Source: an uncultured Lachnospiraceae bacterium (GTDB lineage: Bacteria > Bacillota > Clostridia > Lachnospirales > Lachnospiraceae). From it: a stretch of DNA of 37,982 nt. Position 1 is the stretch's first letter. Each line of letters starts with the position of its first letter. The notes under the pieces were generated by a model. It had not been told where the DNA came from. It did not search any database and was given only the letters and a program-made list of their open reading frames with translations. Positions 24,849-32,609 of the stretch are shown in pieces. The translations under genes and the position numbers were made by a program. The stretch lies in NCBI GenBank assembly GCA_934371505.1, contig CAKRNW010000005.1, forward strand, positions 1 to 37,982, read 5' to 3'.

Positions 24849-25640
24849 ATGATTGGATTTATCGGTTTGGGAAATATGGCATCCGCAATGATCGGTGGAA
24901 TGCTGCAGAAGGATATGGTGACACCGGGAGAAATCATCGGCTCCTGCAGGACAGAAGAAACAGCTCAAAAAATAGCAGACCGTTTTGGAATTGAAACCAC
25001 CACGGATAACAGTATTGTGGCACAGGCAGCAGATATTTTGATACTGGCTGTGAAACCCCAGTTTTTCCCGGAGGTTATTGCCCGGATCAAGGATGAGGTC
25101 AATGCAGATGCGCTGATCATCAGCATCGCTGCAGGAAAGACCATGGATTATATTGAGACGCAGTTTGGCCGGCCGTTAAAGCTGGTGCGCTGCATGCCCA
25201 ATGTCCCTGCTTTGGTGGGAGAGGGAATTACCAGCGTCAGCCGTAATGAACGGGTATCTGACGAAGAGATGAAGCAGGCGATGGATTTATTATCTGGTAT
25301 GGGAAAGACTAGCGAGATTCCGGAGCGTCTCATTGATGCGGTAGTAGGTGTCAGCGGAAGCTCCCCTGCCTATGTCTTCTTATTTATTGAAGCCATGGCG
25401 GATGGAGCGGTGGCAGCCGGCATGCCACGCAGCCAGGCCTATGAGTTTGCAGCACAGGCAGTCCTTGGCAGCGCCAGGATGGTGTTGGAAACCGGGAGGC
25501 ACCCCGGTGAATTAAAGGACATGGTATGTTCTCCGGGAGGAACCACCATTCAGGCAGTGAAAGTATTGGAAGAGAAAGGATTTCGGGCGGCAGTCATGGA
25601 TGCCATGGAAGCCTGTATTGAAAAGTCCAAAAGCTTATAA
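24849..25640 (+). CDS. proC: Pyrroline-5-carboxylate reductase
   Basis: Last step of proline synthesis: reduces pyrroline-5-carboxylate with NAD(P)H in the cytoplasm. The 263 residues open with the dinucleotide-binding GFIGLGNMASAMIGG. CMPNVPALVGEG and SGSSPAYVFLFIEAMADGAV are family blocks, and DMVCSPGGTTIQA near residue 220-232 holds the substrate-site signature. GGAAGGGAG stands before the ATG. No proA or proB is seen here. A 6-bp hairpin overlaps the stop codon (25639-25658), and the real terminator is further on. Confidence 0.95.
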   Translation: MIGFIGLGNMASAMIGGMLQKDMVTPGEIIGSCRTEETAQKIADRFGIETTTDNSIVAQAADILILAVKPQFFPEVIARIKDEVNADALIISIAAGKTMDYIETQFGRPLKLVRCMPNVPALVGEGITSVSRNERVSDEEMKQAMDLLSGMGKTSEIPERLIDAVVGVSGSSPAYVFLFIEAMADGAVAAGMPRSQAYEFAAQAVLGSARMVLETGRHPGELKDMVCSPGGTTIQAVKVLEEKGFRAAVMDAMEACIEKSKSL

Positions 25641-25688
25641 CCACTAGATGTTGTGGTTCGTAACAAAATATAAACAAAAACATTCGTA

Positions 25689-25734
25689 AAAAACCTCTGA
25701 TAATTGGGAAAACTTGACAATTTCAGAGGTTTTT
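25689..25734 (+). terminator. Terminator after proC
   Basis: AAAAACCTCTGA (25689-25700) pairs perfectly with TCAGAGGTTTTT (25723-25734). An extra ATTG/CAAT pairing continues the stem inside. It is overlapped by the next promoter. Confidence 0.88.
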
Positions 25735-25742
25735 GCTATGAT
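25714..25742 (+). promoter_or_regulatory. Strong sigma-A promoter of the SH3/SleB-like gene
   Basis: Perfect TTGACA (25714-25719), exactly 17 bases, TATGAT (25737-25742). The spacer is the right arm of the proC terminator. Confidence 0.82.
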
Positions 25743-25799
25743 CGAGGCTGTAATATATTTAACATTTTTGTAATACTTAAATGCGAGGTATAGAAAAGG

Positions 25800-26870
25800 A
25801 TGCGTGACTTGAAAAGGCGGCTGCTTTGGTGCATCGGACTGCTGGTGATTTCCCTTACAGGGATAACTGTGCAGGCGGACGGAAATACGGCGACTGACGA
25901 AGAGGGAAACGGCGTGGGAGTTGCATGTTATGTAACCCCATCCGATACACAGCTGCGCAATCAGATAAAACAGGCTCAGTTAGAGTTACAGAAACAGCAG
26001 GAGGAGAAGAAAACATCTTCCACCCTGGTTATGGCAAATGTAAACAATACATTGAATGTCCGGGCGGAAGCTGACGAAACCTCCGAAAAAGCAGGATACC
26101 TTTATAAGGATTGCGGAGGCACGATTCTGGAGAGGAAAGACGGTTGGACAAAGCTGCAATCCGGTGACCTGGTGGGTTGGGCCAGGGATGACTATCTTCT
26201 TTTTGGTGAAGAGGCAGAAGCTCTGGCCAATGAGGTAGGAAATCTTATTGTCAACATCGAGACAGATTCTTTGCGTGTGCGGAAAAGCCCCAGTTTGGAC
26301 AGCGGAATTTACGGACTCTTAAAAGCAGAGGATGAACTGGATGTCATCGAGGTGGTGGATGACGACTGGATTTGTGTAGATTATGAAGGGAAGAATGGTT
26401 ATGTCTCCACGGAATATGTGTCCACAGAGTTTCATATTGACAGTGGAGAAACCATGGAGGCTGTGAAAGAACGGGAGAAAAAGGCAGCAGAAGAAAAGGC
26501 AAAACTGACTGCATTACAGGGAGCGGTGCTGGCATCGGAAGATGAAACCCGTCTGCTGGGGGCACTTATCCAGTGTGAAGCCGGAAACCAGAGCGCAGAG
26601 GGAATGCTGGCGGTAGGTGCCGTGGTGATGAACCGGGTGAGAAACTCCGGATATCCCAATACCATCGCCGGTGTCCTTTTTGCATCGGGACAGTTTCCCC
26701 CGGCATTAAACGGCAATGTGGCGAAAGTTTATGAAAAGGGAGTGAAACAGTCCTGCCTGGATGCTGCTGCAAGGGCAATTGCAGGGGAGACCAATGTGGG
26801 AACGGCCACTCACTTTAAACGGGCAGGAAACCATGACGGGGTGGTAATCGGTGCCCATGTATTCTGGTAG
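25800..26870 (+). CDS. SH3-domain cell-wall hydrolase (SleB-type)
   Basis: A 356-residue exported hydrolase. Residues 1-27 are a signal peptide (MRDLKRRLLWCIGLLVISL then TVQA). A coiled segment (about 52-72, rich in Gln, Glu and Lys) precedes two bacterial SH3 domains (about 78-135 and 148-205), each with a NTLNVRAE- or DSLRVRKS-like start. After a charged linker, residues about 245-356 form the Hydrolase_2 domain (LIQCEAGNQSAEGMLAVGAVVMNRV), as in the spore cortex-lytic enzyme SleB. The strong sigma-A-type promoter suggests use in growing cells, not only spores. The ribosome site is GAGG, 11 bases before the ATG, with an AAAAGG directly against it; the signal peptide supports this start. Confidence 0.88.
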   Translation: MRDLKRRLLWCIGLLVISLTGITVQADGNTATDEEGNGVGVACYVTPSDTQLRNQIKQAQLELQKQQEEKKTSSTLVMANVNNTLNVRAEADETSEKAGYLYKDCGGTILERKDGWTKLQSGDLVGWARDDYLLFGEEAEALANEVGNLIVNIETDSLRVRKSPSLDSGIYGLLKAEDELDVIEVVDDDWICVDYEGKNGYVSTEYVSTEFHIDSGETMEAVKEREKKAAEEKAKLTALQGAVLASEDETRLLGALIQCEAGNQSAEGMLAVGAVVMNRVRNSGYPNTIAGVLFASGQFPPALNGNVAKVYEKGVKQSCLDAAARAIAGETNVGTATHFKRAGNHDGVVIGAHVFW

Positions 26871-26878
26871 AGAAGAGA

Positions 26879-26906
26879 AAGAGAAGGGATGACCTTCTCT
26901 TTTTTA
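26879..26906 (+). terminator. Terminator after the SH3/SleB-like gene
   Basis: AAGAGAAGG (26879-26887) pairs with CCTTCTCTT (26893-26901), followed by T. Confidence 0.88.
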
Positions 26907-26935
26907 TTGCACAGGTGGGGGAAATATAGTAGAAT
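26907..26935 (+). promoter_or_regulatory. Promoter of the nfeD-to-lysS gene run
   Basis: TTGCAC (26907-26912), 17 bases, TAGAAT (26930-26935). No later intrinsic terminator was seen before 35.7 kb, so this may start a long transcript, with internal promoters likely. Confidence 0.6.
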
Positions 26936-26967
26936 GAAAGAAATACCAAGAAAGGGGAGGAGAAACT

Positions 26968-27447
26968 ATGGACATGACAATTTTCTGGCTTGTACTTATG
27001 CTCATCCTGATTTTGGCGGAGATTGCAACCATGGGGTTGACAACGATCTGGTTTGCGGCCGCAGCATTGGTTTGTGGAATCTGCGCAGGCTTTGGCATGC
27101 CGTTTCTGCCGCAGATGATCATCTTCATTGTCGTTTCGCTGGTGTTGATTCTGTTTACCCGGCCTATCGCCATGAAGTATTTTAACAGAGACCGAGTGAA
27201 AACCAATGCGGAAAGTCTGATTGGCAGACAGGCAATTGTAACTACTCAGATTGATAATCTGCGGGCAGCTGGCCAGGTTACGGTGTCTGGACAGGAATGG
27301 ACGGCACGCAGCAGTGAGGACGGAACGATCATTCCCCAGGGAGCGGTTGCGGAAGTCCTGGCTATCAATGGTGTAAAATTGATTGTGCGTGAAGTTATCA
27401 GCCGCCAGCCAGCGAAAGCAGAAACACCTGAACAGCCGGTAGAATAG
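26968..27447 (+). CDS. NfeD-family membrane protein
   Basis: A 159-residue short NfeD protein without the protease part. The first 70 residues form two or three membrane helices (FWLVLMLILILAEIA; TIWFAAAALVCGICAG; MIIFIVVSLVLILF). The rest is the soluble OB-fold domain with ESLIGRQAIVTT and GQEWTARS. NfeD proteins pair with SPFH/stomatin proteins at membrane microdomains, and here the SPFH gene follows 46 bases later, as is usual. GGAGGAG is before the ATG. It is the first gene of the run to lysS. Confidence 0.9.
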   Translation: MDMTIFWLVLMLILILAEIATMGLTTIWFAAAALVCGICAGFGMPFLPQMIIFIVVSLVLILFTRPIAMKYFNRDRVKTNAESLIGRQAIVTTQIDNLRAAGQVTVSGQEWTARSSEDGTIIPQGAVAEVLAINGVKLIVREVISRQPAKAETPEQPVE

Positions 27448-27493
27448 GTATTTAGCAACTAACTTCAAAAAGAAAGAGTAAGAGGGAAAAGAA

Positions 27494-28405
27494 ATGGAAA
27501 TCGTATTCGTAATTGCAGTTCTCGTCGTATTGATTCTGATTTTGGCATCCTGCATCAAAATTGTGCCCCAGGCACACGCCTACGTTGTAGAGCGTCTGGG
27601 TGCTTATGAGGCAACCTGGTCCGTAGGTTTGCACATCAAGATGCCTATTATTGATAAGGTAGCAAGAAAAGTTATCTTAAAAGAACAGGTTCTGGATTTT
27701 GCACCGCAGCCGGTTATCACCAAGGATAACGTAACCATGAGAATCGACTCCATCGTATTCTTCCAGATTACAGACCCCAAGCTGTATGCTTACGGTGTGG
27801 AGAATCCATTGATGGCAATTGAGAACCTGACGGCTACTACTCTGAGAAATATCATTGGTGAGATGGAGTTAGACCAGACACTGACCAGCCGTGAAACCAT
27901 CAACACCAAGATGCGTTCCCAGCTTGATATCGCAACTGATCCCTGGGGTATCAAGGTTACCCGTGTAGAGTTAAAGAACATCATTCCTCCTGCAGAAATC
28001 CAGAACTCCATGGAGCGTCAGATGAAGGCAGAGCGTGAGAGACGTGAGGCTGTCACCCGTGCAGAAGGTGAGAAGAAAGCAAGCGTAACTGTAGCAGAAG
28101 GTAAGAAAGAGGCAGCGATTCTGGAGGCAGAGGCTGAGAAACAGTCCGCAATTCTCCGTGCAGAGGCAGAAAAAGAGAAGATGCTGCGTGAGGCAGAAGG
28201 ACAGGCAGCCGCTATTCTGAAAGTCCAGAGTGCAACAGCAGAAGGCATCCGCATGATTAAAGAGGCCGGTGCTGACGAGGCAGTCCTGAAATTAAAGAGT
28301 CTTGAGGCTTTCCAGGCAGCTGCTGCAGGTCCAGCGAACAAGATTATCATCCCCTCTGAGATTCAGAATATGGCAGGACTGGTTAAATCAATTAAAGAGG
28401 TATAA
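27494..28405 (+). CDS. SPFH/band 7 (stomatin-like) protein
   Basis: A 303-residue membrane-scaffold protein. An N-terminal membrane segment (residues 2-20) leads into the SPFH/band 7 domain (about 22-190, with YVVERLGAYEATWSVGLHIKMP). An Ala-Glu-rich coiled coil (about 175-255, repeats of AEAEK type) follows, and the C-terminus is short (IIPSEIQNMAGL). It is of the QmcA/stomatin kind and presumably forms oligomers with the NfeD protein just upstream. The stop codon lies 3 bases before the argF start, so the argF ribosome site is inside this gene. Confidence 0.93.
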   Translation: MEIVFVIAVLVVLILILASCIKIVPQAHAYVVERLGAYEATWSVGLHIKMPIIDKVARKVILKEQVLDFAPQPVITKDNVTMRIDSIVFFQITDPKLYAYGVENPLMAIENLTATTLRNIIGEMELDQTLTSRETINTKMRSQLDIATDPWGIKVTRVELKNIIPPAEIQNSMERQMKAERERREAVTRAEGEKKASVTVAEGKKEAAILEAEAEKQSAILRAEAEKEKMLREAEGQAAAILKVQSATAEGIRMIKEAGADEAVLKLKSLEAFQAAAAGPANKIIIPSEIQNMAGLVKSIKEV

Positions 28406-28408
28406 CAC

Positions 28409-29401
28409 ATGGACTTAAAAGGACGTCATTTTTTAAAACTTCTGGATTACACACCGGAAGAAATTCAGTACCTGCTGGACTTGTCAGCAGACTTTAAAGC
28501 GAAGAAGAAGGCTGGCGTTTTAGTAGACCATCTCCGGGGCAGAAACGTGGCACTGATTTTTGAAAAGACCAGTACCAGAACCCGGTGCGCTTTTGAAGTG
28601 GCAGCACACGATTTAGGCATGGGAACGACGTTCTTAAATCCTACCGACTCCCAGATTGGAAAGAAAGAGAGTATTCCTGACACTGCAAGAGTGTTGGGCA
28701 GCATGTTTGACGGTATTGAGTACCGTGGATTTGGACAGGACATTGTGGAGGAACTGGCAGAGCATGCCGGTGTTCCGGTGTGGAACGGTCTTACCAATGA
28801 GTTTCATCCCACCCAGATGCTGGCAGACCTGCTTACGATTCAGGAGCATTTCGGACATATTAAGGGAATCCGCATGACCTACATGGGTGATGCCCGTTAC
28901 AACACCGGCAATTCCCTCATGGTGGCAAGCGCCAAAATGGGCATGCATTTTACCGTCTGCGCACCGAAAGAATTTTTCCCGGATGCAGCACTTGTGAAAC
29001 AGTGTGAGGAAATTGCAAAGACCACCGGCGGCAGTATTCGTCTGACGGAAGACCCCATGGAGGGTACGAAAGATGTAGATGTGATTTCCACCGATGTATG
29101 GGTTTCCATGGGAGAGCCTGACGAGGCATGGGAGGATCGCATTAAGGTTTTATCCCCTTATCAGGTAAATAAAAAGATTATGGAGAATGCCGGAGAACAG
29201 GCAGTATTTATGCATTGCCTCCCTGCCTTCCATGATTTAAAGACCAAGATCGGTAAAGAAAAGGGCGAGAAATTCGGCTTTGAGGCATTGGAAGTGACGG
29301 ACGAGGTATTTGAATCCAAACAGTCCATTGTATTCCAGGAGGCAGAGAACCGTATGCATACCATCAAGGCGGTGATGGCGGCAACTCTGGGATACGAATA
29401 A
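28409..29401 (+). CDS. argF: Ornithine carbamoyltransferase
   Basis: Joins carbamoyl phosphate to ornithine to give citrulline: arginine synthesis, or the catabolic direction as ArcB. The 330 residues carry STRTR at 55-59 (carbamoyl phosphate), HPTQ near 133 and HCLP at 269-272 (ornithine). The Zn-free long form is common to both argF and arcB. No arcA or arcC is near, and no other arg gene either, so the biosynthetic role is an inference. AGAGG at 28396-28400, inside the SPFH gene, is 8 bases before the ATG. That couples it to the upstream gene although the functions are unrelated. Confidence 0.93.
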   Translation: MDLKGRHFLKLLDYTPEEIQYLLDLSADFKAKKKAGVLVDHLRGRNVALIFEKTSTRTRCAFEVAAHDLGMGTTFLNPTDSQIGKKESIPDTARVLGSMFDGIEYRGFGQDIVEELAEHAGVPVWNGLTNEFHPTQMLADLLTIQEHFGHIKGIRMTYMGDARYNTGNSLMVASAKMGMHFTVCAPKEFFPDAALVKQCEEIAKTTGGSIRLTEDPMEGTKDVDVISTDVWVSMGEPDEAWEDRIKVLSPYQVNKKIMENAGEQAVFMHCLPAFHDLKTKIGKEKGEKFGFEALEVTDEVFESKQSIVFQEAENRMHTIKAVMAATLGYE

Positions 29402-29440
29402 ATTCAACGCTTTGTTCTATAATAGGACAAGAGGTTCCAT

Positions 29441-30430
29441 ATGAAAAATGAAATTTTGACAATGCTCAGAGAACACTGCCCGGACTATGTGTCCGGGCAG
29501 GCTCTTTGTGAACAGTTTGGTGTCTCCCGGACTGCAGTGTGGAAAGCAATGAAGCAGCTGGAAAAAGAGGGTTATGTGATTGAAGCGGTACGCAATCGCG
29601 GTTACCGCCTGGCAGAGAATATGGATGTATTAAATCAGGCAGAGTTGGACAACCAGTTACATTTTAAATGGATTGCCGGCAAAAAAGTATATGAGGCAGT
29701 GACCGGTTCCACCAATACTGACTTAAAGACTATGGCAGAGGAAGGGGCACCCCACGGAACACTGGTGGTAGCCGGAGACCAGCAGGCCGGCAAAGGACGC
29801 CGGGGCAGGAGCTGGCAGGTGCCTGCAGAAAAGACCATTGCCATGTCTGTGCTGCTGCGTCCCACCTTTCCCGCAGACCATGCCTCCATGATTACGCTGT
29901 TACAGGCCTATGCGGTGGCACTGGCAGTGGAGGATGTGTGCGGCGTGCAGACCCAGATTAAATGGCCCAATGATGTGGTGGTGAATGGCAAAAAAATCTG
30001 TGGTATCTTAACGGAGATGAGTATCAGCCTGGAGCAGAAGGAAATTGCCTATGTGATTGTGGGCACTGGAATCAATGTAAATATTGAGGAATTTCCGGAG
30101 GAACTGCAAAAGACTGCCACTTCTCTGAAATTAGAGACCGGACATGAAGTGTCCCGGATAGCAATTATCGAGCGGGTTCTTCATTATTTTGAGGAAGCCT
30201 ACGACGAATTTGAAAAGGTGCAGAACCTTTCTTTTATGAAAGAAGTTTACGAGGCACACATGGCAAATAAAGACAGAGAAGTTCATGTGTTAGACCCCCA
30301 GCATCCCTTTGATGGCGTTGCCAGAGGCATCGATAACCAGGGAGAGCTTTTGGTGGAAAAACAGGATGGCACAGTGGAAGCCGTTTATGCCGGAGAAGTT
30401 TCGGTAAGGGGGATATACGGTTATGTCTGA
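29441..30430 (+). CDS. birA: Biotin-protein ligase / biotin operon repressor
   Basis: A 329-residue bifunctional BirA. Residues 1-62 form a winged helix (SGQALCEQFGVSRTAVWKAM, then NRGYRL). The central ligase domain has TGSTNTDLK, KGRRGRSW (about 117-124, the biotinyl-AMP loop) and KWPNDVVVNGKK. The C-terminal SH3-like part ends in AGEVSVRGIYGY. It attaches biotin to carboxylases and can repress biotin genes; its target sites are not in this window. AAGAGG is before the ATG. A TATAAT at 29418-29423 lacks a -35 and leaves almost no leader, so I do not call it a promoter. It overlaps the next gene by 8 bases. Confidence 0.95.
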   Translation: MKNEILTMLREHCPDYVSGQALCEQFGVSRTAVWKAMKQLEKEGYVIEAVRNRGYRLAENMDVLNQAELDNQLHFKWIAGKKVYEAVTGSTNTDLKTMAEEGAPHGTLVVAGDQQAGKGRRGRSWQVPAEKTIAMSVLLRPTFPADHASMITLLQAYAVALAVEDVCGVQTQIKWPNDVVVNGKKICGILTEMSISLEQKEIAYVIVGTGINVNIEEFPEELQKTATSLKLETGHEVSRIAIIERVLHYFEEAYDEFEKVQNLSFMKEVYEAHMANKDREVHVLDPQHPFDGVARGIDNQGELLVEKQDGTVEAVYAGEVSVRGIYGYV

Positions 30431-30761
30431 GAAAATTGTACTTTGTGGGGCGAATTCCTACGAGCAGAAATACTACTTTAATAAAGAACAGTTCGGAAAA
30501 CTCCCTGAAGATGTTCAGAACCAGCTCCACATTATCTGTGTGCTTTTTACAGAGGAAGTGGGCGGCATTTTCACCATTTGCTTTGATGAGGCAGGAAATC
30601 TCCAGTTTGAAACCGATGTGGCGGACAACGACTATCTTTTTGACGAGATTGGGGCAGGACTGTTAATCCGGGAGATTGAACGAAACCGGGCGGAACTGTT
30701 ACATTCGCTGGAGCTATATTACAAAGTGTTTATTCTTCACGAAAGTGTGGAGGAATTATGA
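30423..30761 (+). CDS. Conserved protein, DUF6145-like
   Basis: A 112-residue protein starting MSEKIVLCGANSYEQKYYFN. I recall this as the DUF6145 family of Lachnospiraceae, always small and near birA and coaX; no function is known. It is acidic and cytoplasmic, with LPEDVQNQLHIICVLFTEEVGG and FDEIGAGLLIREIE as likely helices. The ATG lies 8 bases before the end of birA, with AAGGGGG ahead of it, so translation is coupled. coaX follows after 16 bases. Confidence 0.75.
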   Translation: MSEKIVLCGANSYEQKYYFNKEQFGKLPEDVQNQLHIICVLFTEEVGGIFTICFDEAGNLQFETDVADNDYLFDEIGAGLLIREIERNRAELLHSLELYYKVFILHESVEEL

Positions 30762-30777
30762 AAGGAGGAACAGTAGC

Positions 30778-31548
30778 ATGATTTTAGTGGTTGATATCGG
30801 AAATACCAACATTACCTGCGGTGTGTATCAGGAAAAGGACTTGATCTGCACTTTTCGTCTCACTACACAGATGCCCCGTACTTCCGATGAATATGGCATC
30901 GTGCTGCGGGAACTGTTGGACAGAAACGGCATGGACTATCGGGAGTTAGGTGGTGTGATTATCGCCAGCGTGGTACCCAATGTCATGCATTCTTTCCAGA
31001 GTGCCATTCAGAAATATCTGAATAAAAAACCTCTTGTGGTAGGACCCGGCATCAAAACCGGCATTAAACTCACCTCGGAAAATCCCAGAGAGATTGGTCC
31101 CGACCGTATTGTGGATGCGGTGGCAGCCTATGAGATTTACGGAGGTCCTGTTCTGGTATTGGATTTTGGTACAGCAACTACTTATGATCTGGTGGAGGCT
31201 GACGGAACCTTTGCCGTGGGAATCACTGCGCCGGGCATTCGGATTTCTGCCAAGGCTTTGTGGGAGGATACCGCCAAACTGCCGGAAATTGAAATCCGGA
31301 AACCCAAGTCCATCCTCGCCAAAGAAACCATCAGCAGCATGCAGGCTGGTCTGATGTACGGACAGATCGGACAGACGGAATACATTATCAATCAGGTAAA
31401 AAAAGAAACCGGTTATGGGGACTTAAAAGTAGTGGCAACCGGTGGACTGGGACGAATCATTTCCGATGAGACAGATACCATCCAGCATTATGACAGTGCT
31501 TTGACCTTAGAGGGACTTCGCATCCTTTACGAAAAGAACTGTAGATAG
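30778..31548 (+). CDS. coaX: Type III pantothenate kinase
   Basis: Phosphorylates pantothenate, the first step to coenzyme A. This type is not inhibited by CoA in characterised members. The 256 residues start MILVVDIGNTN with the phosphate-binding loop of the acetate/sugar-kinase fold. PRTSDEYG, GPDRIVDAVAAY and DFGTATTYDLV are the other signatures. The start at 30778 follows AGGAGG by 8 bases; an in-frame start at 30676 would lie within the upstream gene and add 34 unrelated residues. coaX next to birA is common in Clostridia. Confidence 0.95.
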   Translation: MILVVDIGNTNITCGVYQEKDLICTFRLTTQMPRTSDEYGIVLRELLDRNGMDYRELGGVIIASVVPNVMHSFQSAIQKYLNKKPLVVGPGIKTGIKLTSENPREIGPDRIVDAVAAYEIYGGPVLVLDFGTATTYDLVEADGTFAVGITAPGIRISAKALWEDTAKLPEIEIRKPKSILAKETISSMQAGLMYGQIGQTEYIINQVKKETGYGDLKVVATGGLGRIISDETDTIQHYDSALTLEGLRILYEKNCR

Positions 31549-31573
31549 ATTTTATATTGAGGTTGACATAACT

Positions 31574-32539
31574 ATGAAATTGACCATAGGAAATGTCACA
31601 CTGGACAACCAGGTGGTTCTGGCACCAATGGCAGGAGTAAGCGACCTGCCATTTCGTCTGTTATGCCATGAACAGGGAGCAGGTCTGGTGTGCATGGAGA
31701 TGGTGTCTGCAAAGGCACTGCAATATCACAATAAAAATACGGAAAGTCTGTTACAGATTCATCCGAAAGAGCGCCCGGTCTCTCTGCAGCTCTTTGGTTC
31801 CGAGCCGGAAACCATTGCAGAGCAGGCGGCACGGCTGGAAGAACGCCCATTTGATATCCTGGATTTGAATATGGGATGTCCGGTTCCCAAGATTGTAGGA
31901 AATGGAGACGGCTCTGCACTGATGAAGAATCCCATCCTTGCAGGAAAAATCATTGAGGCAACCGTAAAAGCCACCCAAAAACCGGTAACGGTAAAGTTTC
32001 GCCGGGGTTTTGACAGGAATCACCTCAATGCGGTGGAGTTTGCCCATATCGCAGAGGAATCCGGTGCCGCAGCGGTGGCTCTCCACGGACGTACCAGAGA
32101 GCAGATGTATGCCGGAGAAGCAGACTGGGACTGCATCGCCCGGGTGAAGGCAGCGGTGCATATTCCTGTCATTGGAAACGGTGATATTACCACACCCCTC
32201 CGGGCCAGGGAAATGCTGGAACAGACCGGCTGTGACGGTGTAATGATCGGGCGGGCAAGCCGGGGAAATCCCTGGATTTTCCGGGAAACCGTCCACTTTC
32301 TGGAAACGGGAGAACTCCTTCCTCCACCCACCAGGGAGGAAATGAGGGAGACGATTCTGCGCCACGCGGAACTGATGACAGAGTGGAAGGGCGAGTATCT
32401 GGCAGTGCGCGAGATGCGCAAGCATGTGTCCTGGTACACGGCAGGAGTTCCCAATTCTGCAAGACTTCGGGGAAAAATCAATACCATGGAGTCCATGGAA
32501 GAACTAAAGGACAGTGTGGAAGCAATTTTTGCATCATAA
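31574..32539 (+). CDS. dusB: tRNA-dihydrouridine synthase
   Basis: An FMN enzyme that reduces uridines in the tRNA D-loop. The 321 residues begin with LAPMAGVSDLPFR (flavin-binding TIM barrel). DLNMGCPVPKIV holds the catalytic Cys at about 102, and GNGDGSALMKNP follows. HGRTREQMYAGEADW and GNGDI bind substrate phosphate and flavin, and GRASRGNPW ends the barrel. A C-terminal helical domain closes the chain. It is of the DusB group, which in Firmicutes often sits near lysS, as here. GAGG precedes the ATG. Confidence 0.94.
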   Translation: MKLTIGNVTLDNQVVLAPMAGVSDLPFRLLCHEQGAGLVCMEMVSAKALQYHNKNTESLLQIHPKERPVSLQLFGSEPETIAEQAARLEERPFDILDLNMGCPVPKIVGNGDGSALMKNPILAGKIIEATVKATQKPVTVKFRRGFDRNHLNAVEFAHIAEESGAAAVALHGRTREQMYAGEADWDCIARVKAAVHIPVIGNGDITTPLRAREMLEQTGCDGVMIGRASRGNPWIFRETVHFLETGELLPPPTREEMRETILRHAELMTEWKGEYLAVREMRKHVSWYTAGVPNSARLRGKINTMESMEELKDSVEAIFAS

Positions 32540-32547
32540 GGACAGTA

Positions 32548-32609
32548 GGGACATATCCTCTATATAGATACCGCTGCGGTGAACTATATGGAGGATTTCT
32601 TTATGTCCC
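32548..32609 (+). promoter_or_regulatory. Long hairpin covering the ribosome site and start codon of the next gene
   Basis: GGGACATA (32548-32555) is complementary to TATGTCCC (32602-32609). TCCTCTATATAG (32556-32567) is complementary to CTATATGGAGGA (32584-32595, one G-T pair). An inner ACCG/CGGT pairing closes the loop. The GGAGG site (32590-32594) and the ATG (32603) are both inside the stem, which would block translation when folded. No T-run follows. Confidence 0.7.

Noticed and set aside
29418..29423. Perfect TATAAT before birA
   Set aside because: No -35 match, and the transcript would start on the ribosome site; probably chance in AT-rich spacer.
31751..32425. 224-codon minus-strand open frame in dusB
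   Set aside because: Antisense to the catalytic barrel of dusB; no promoter or ribosome site.
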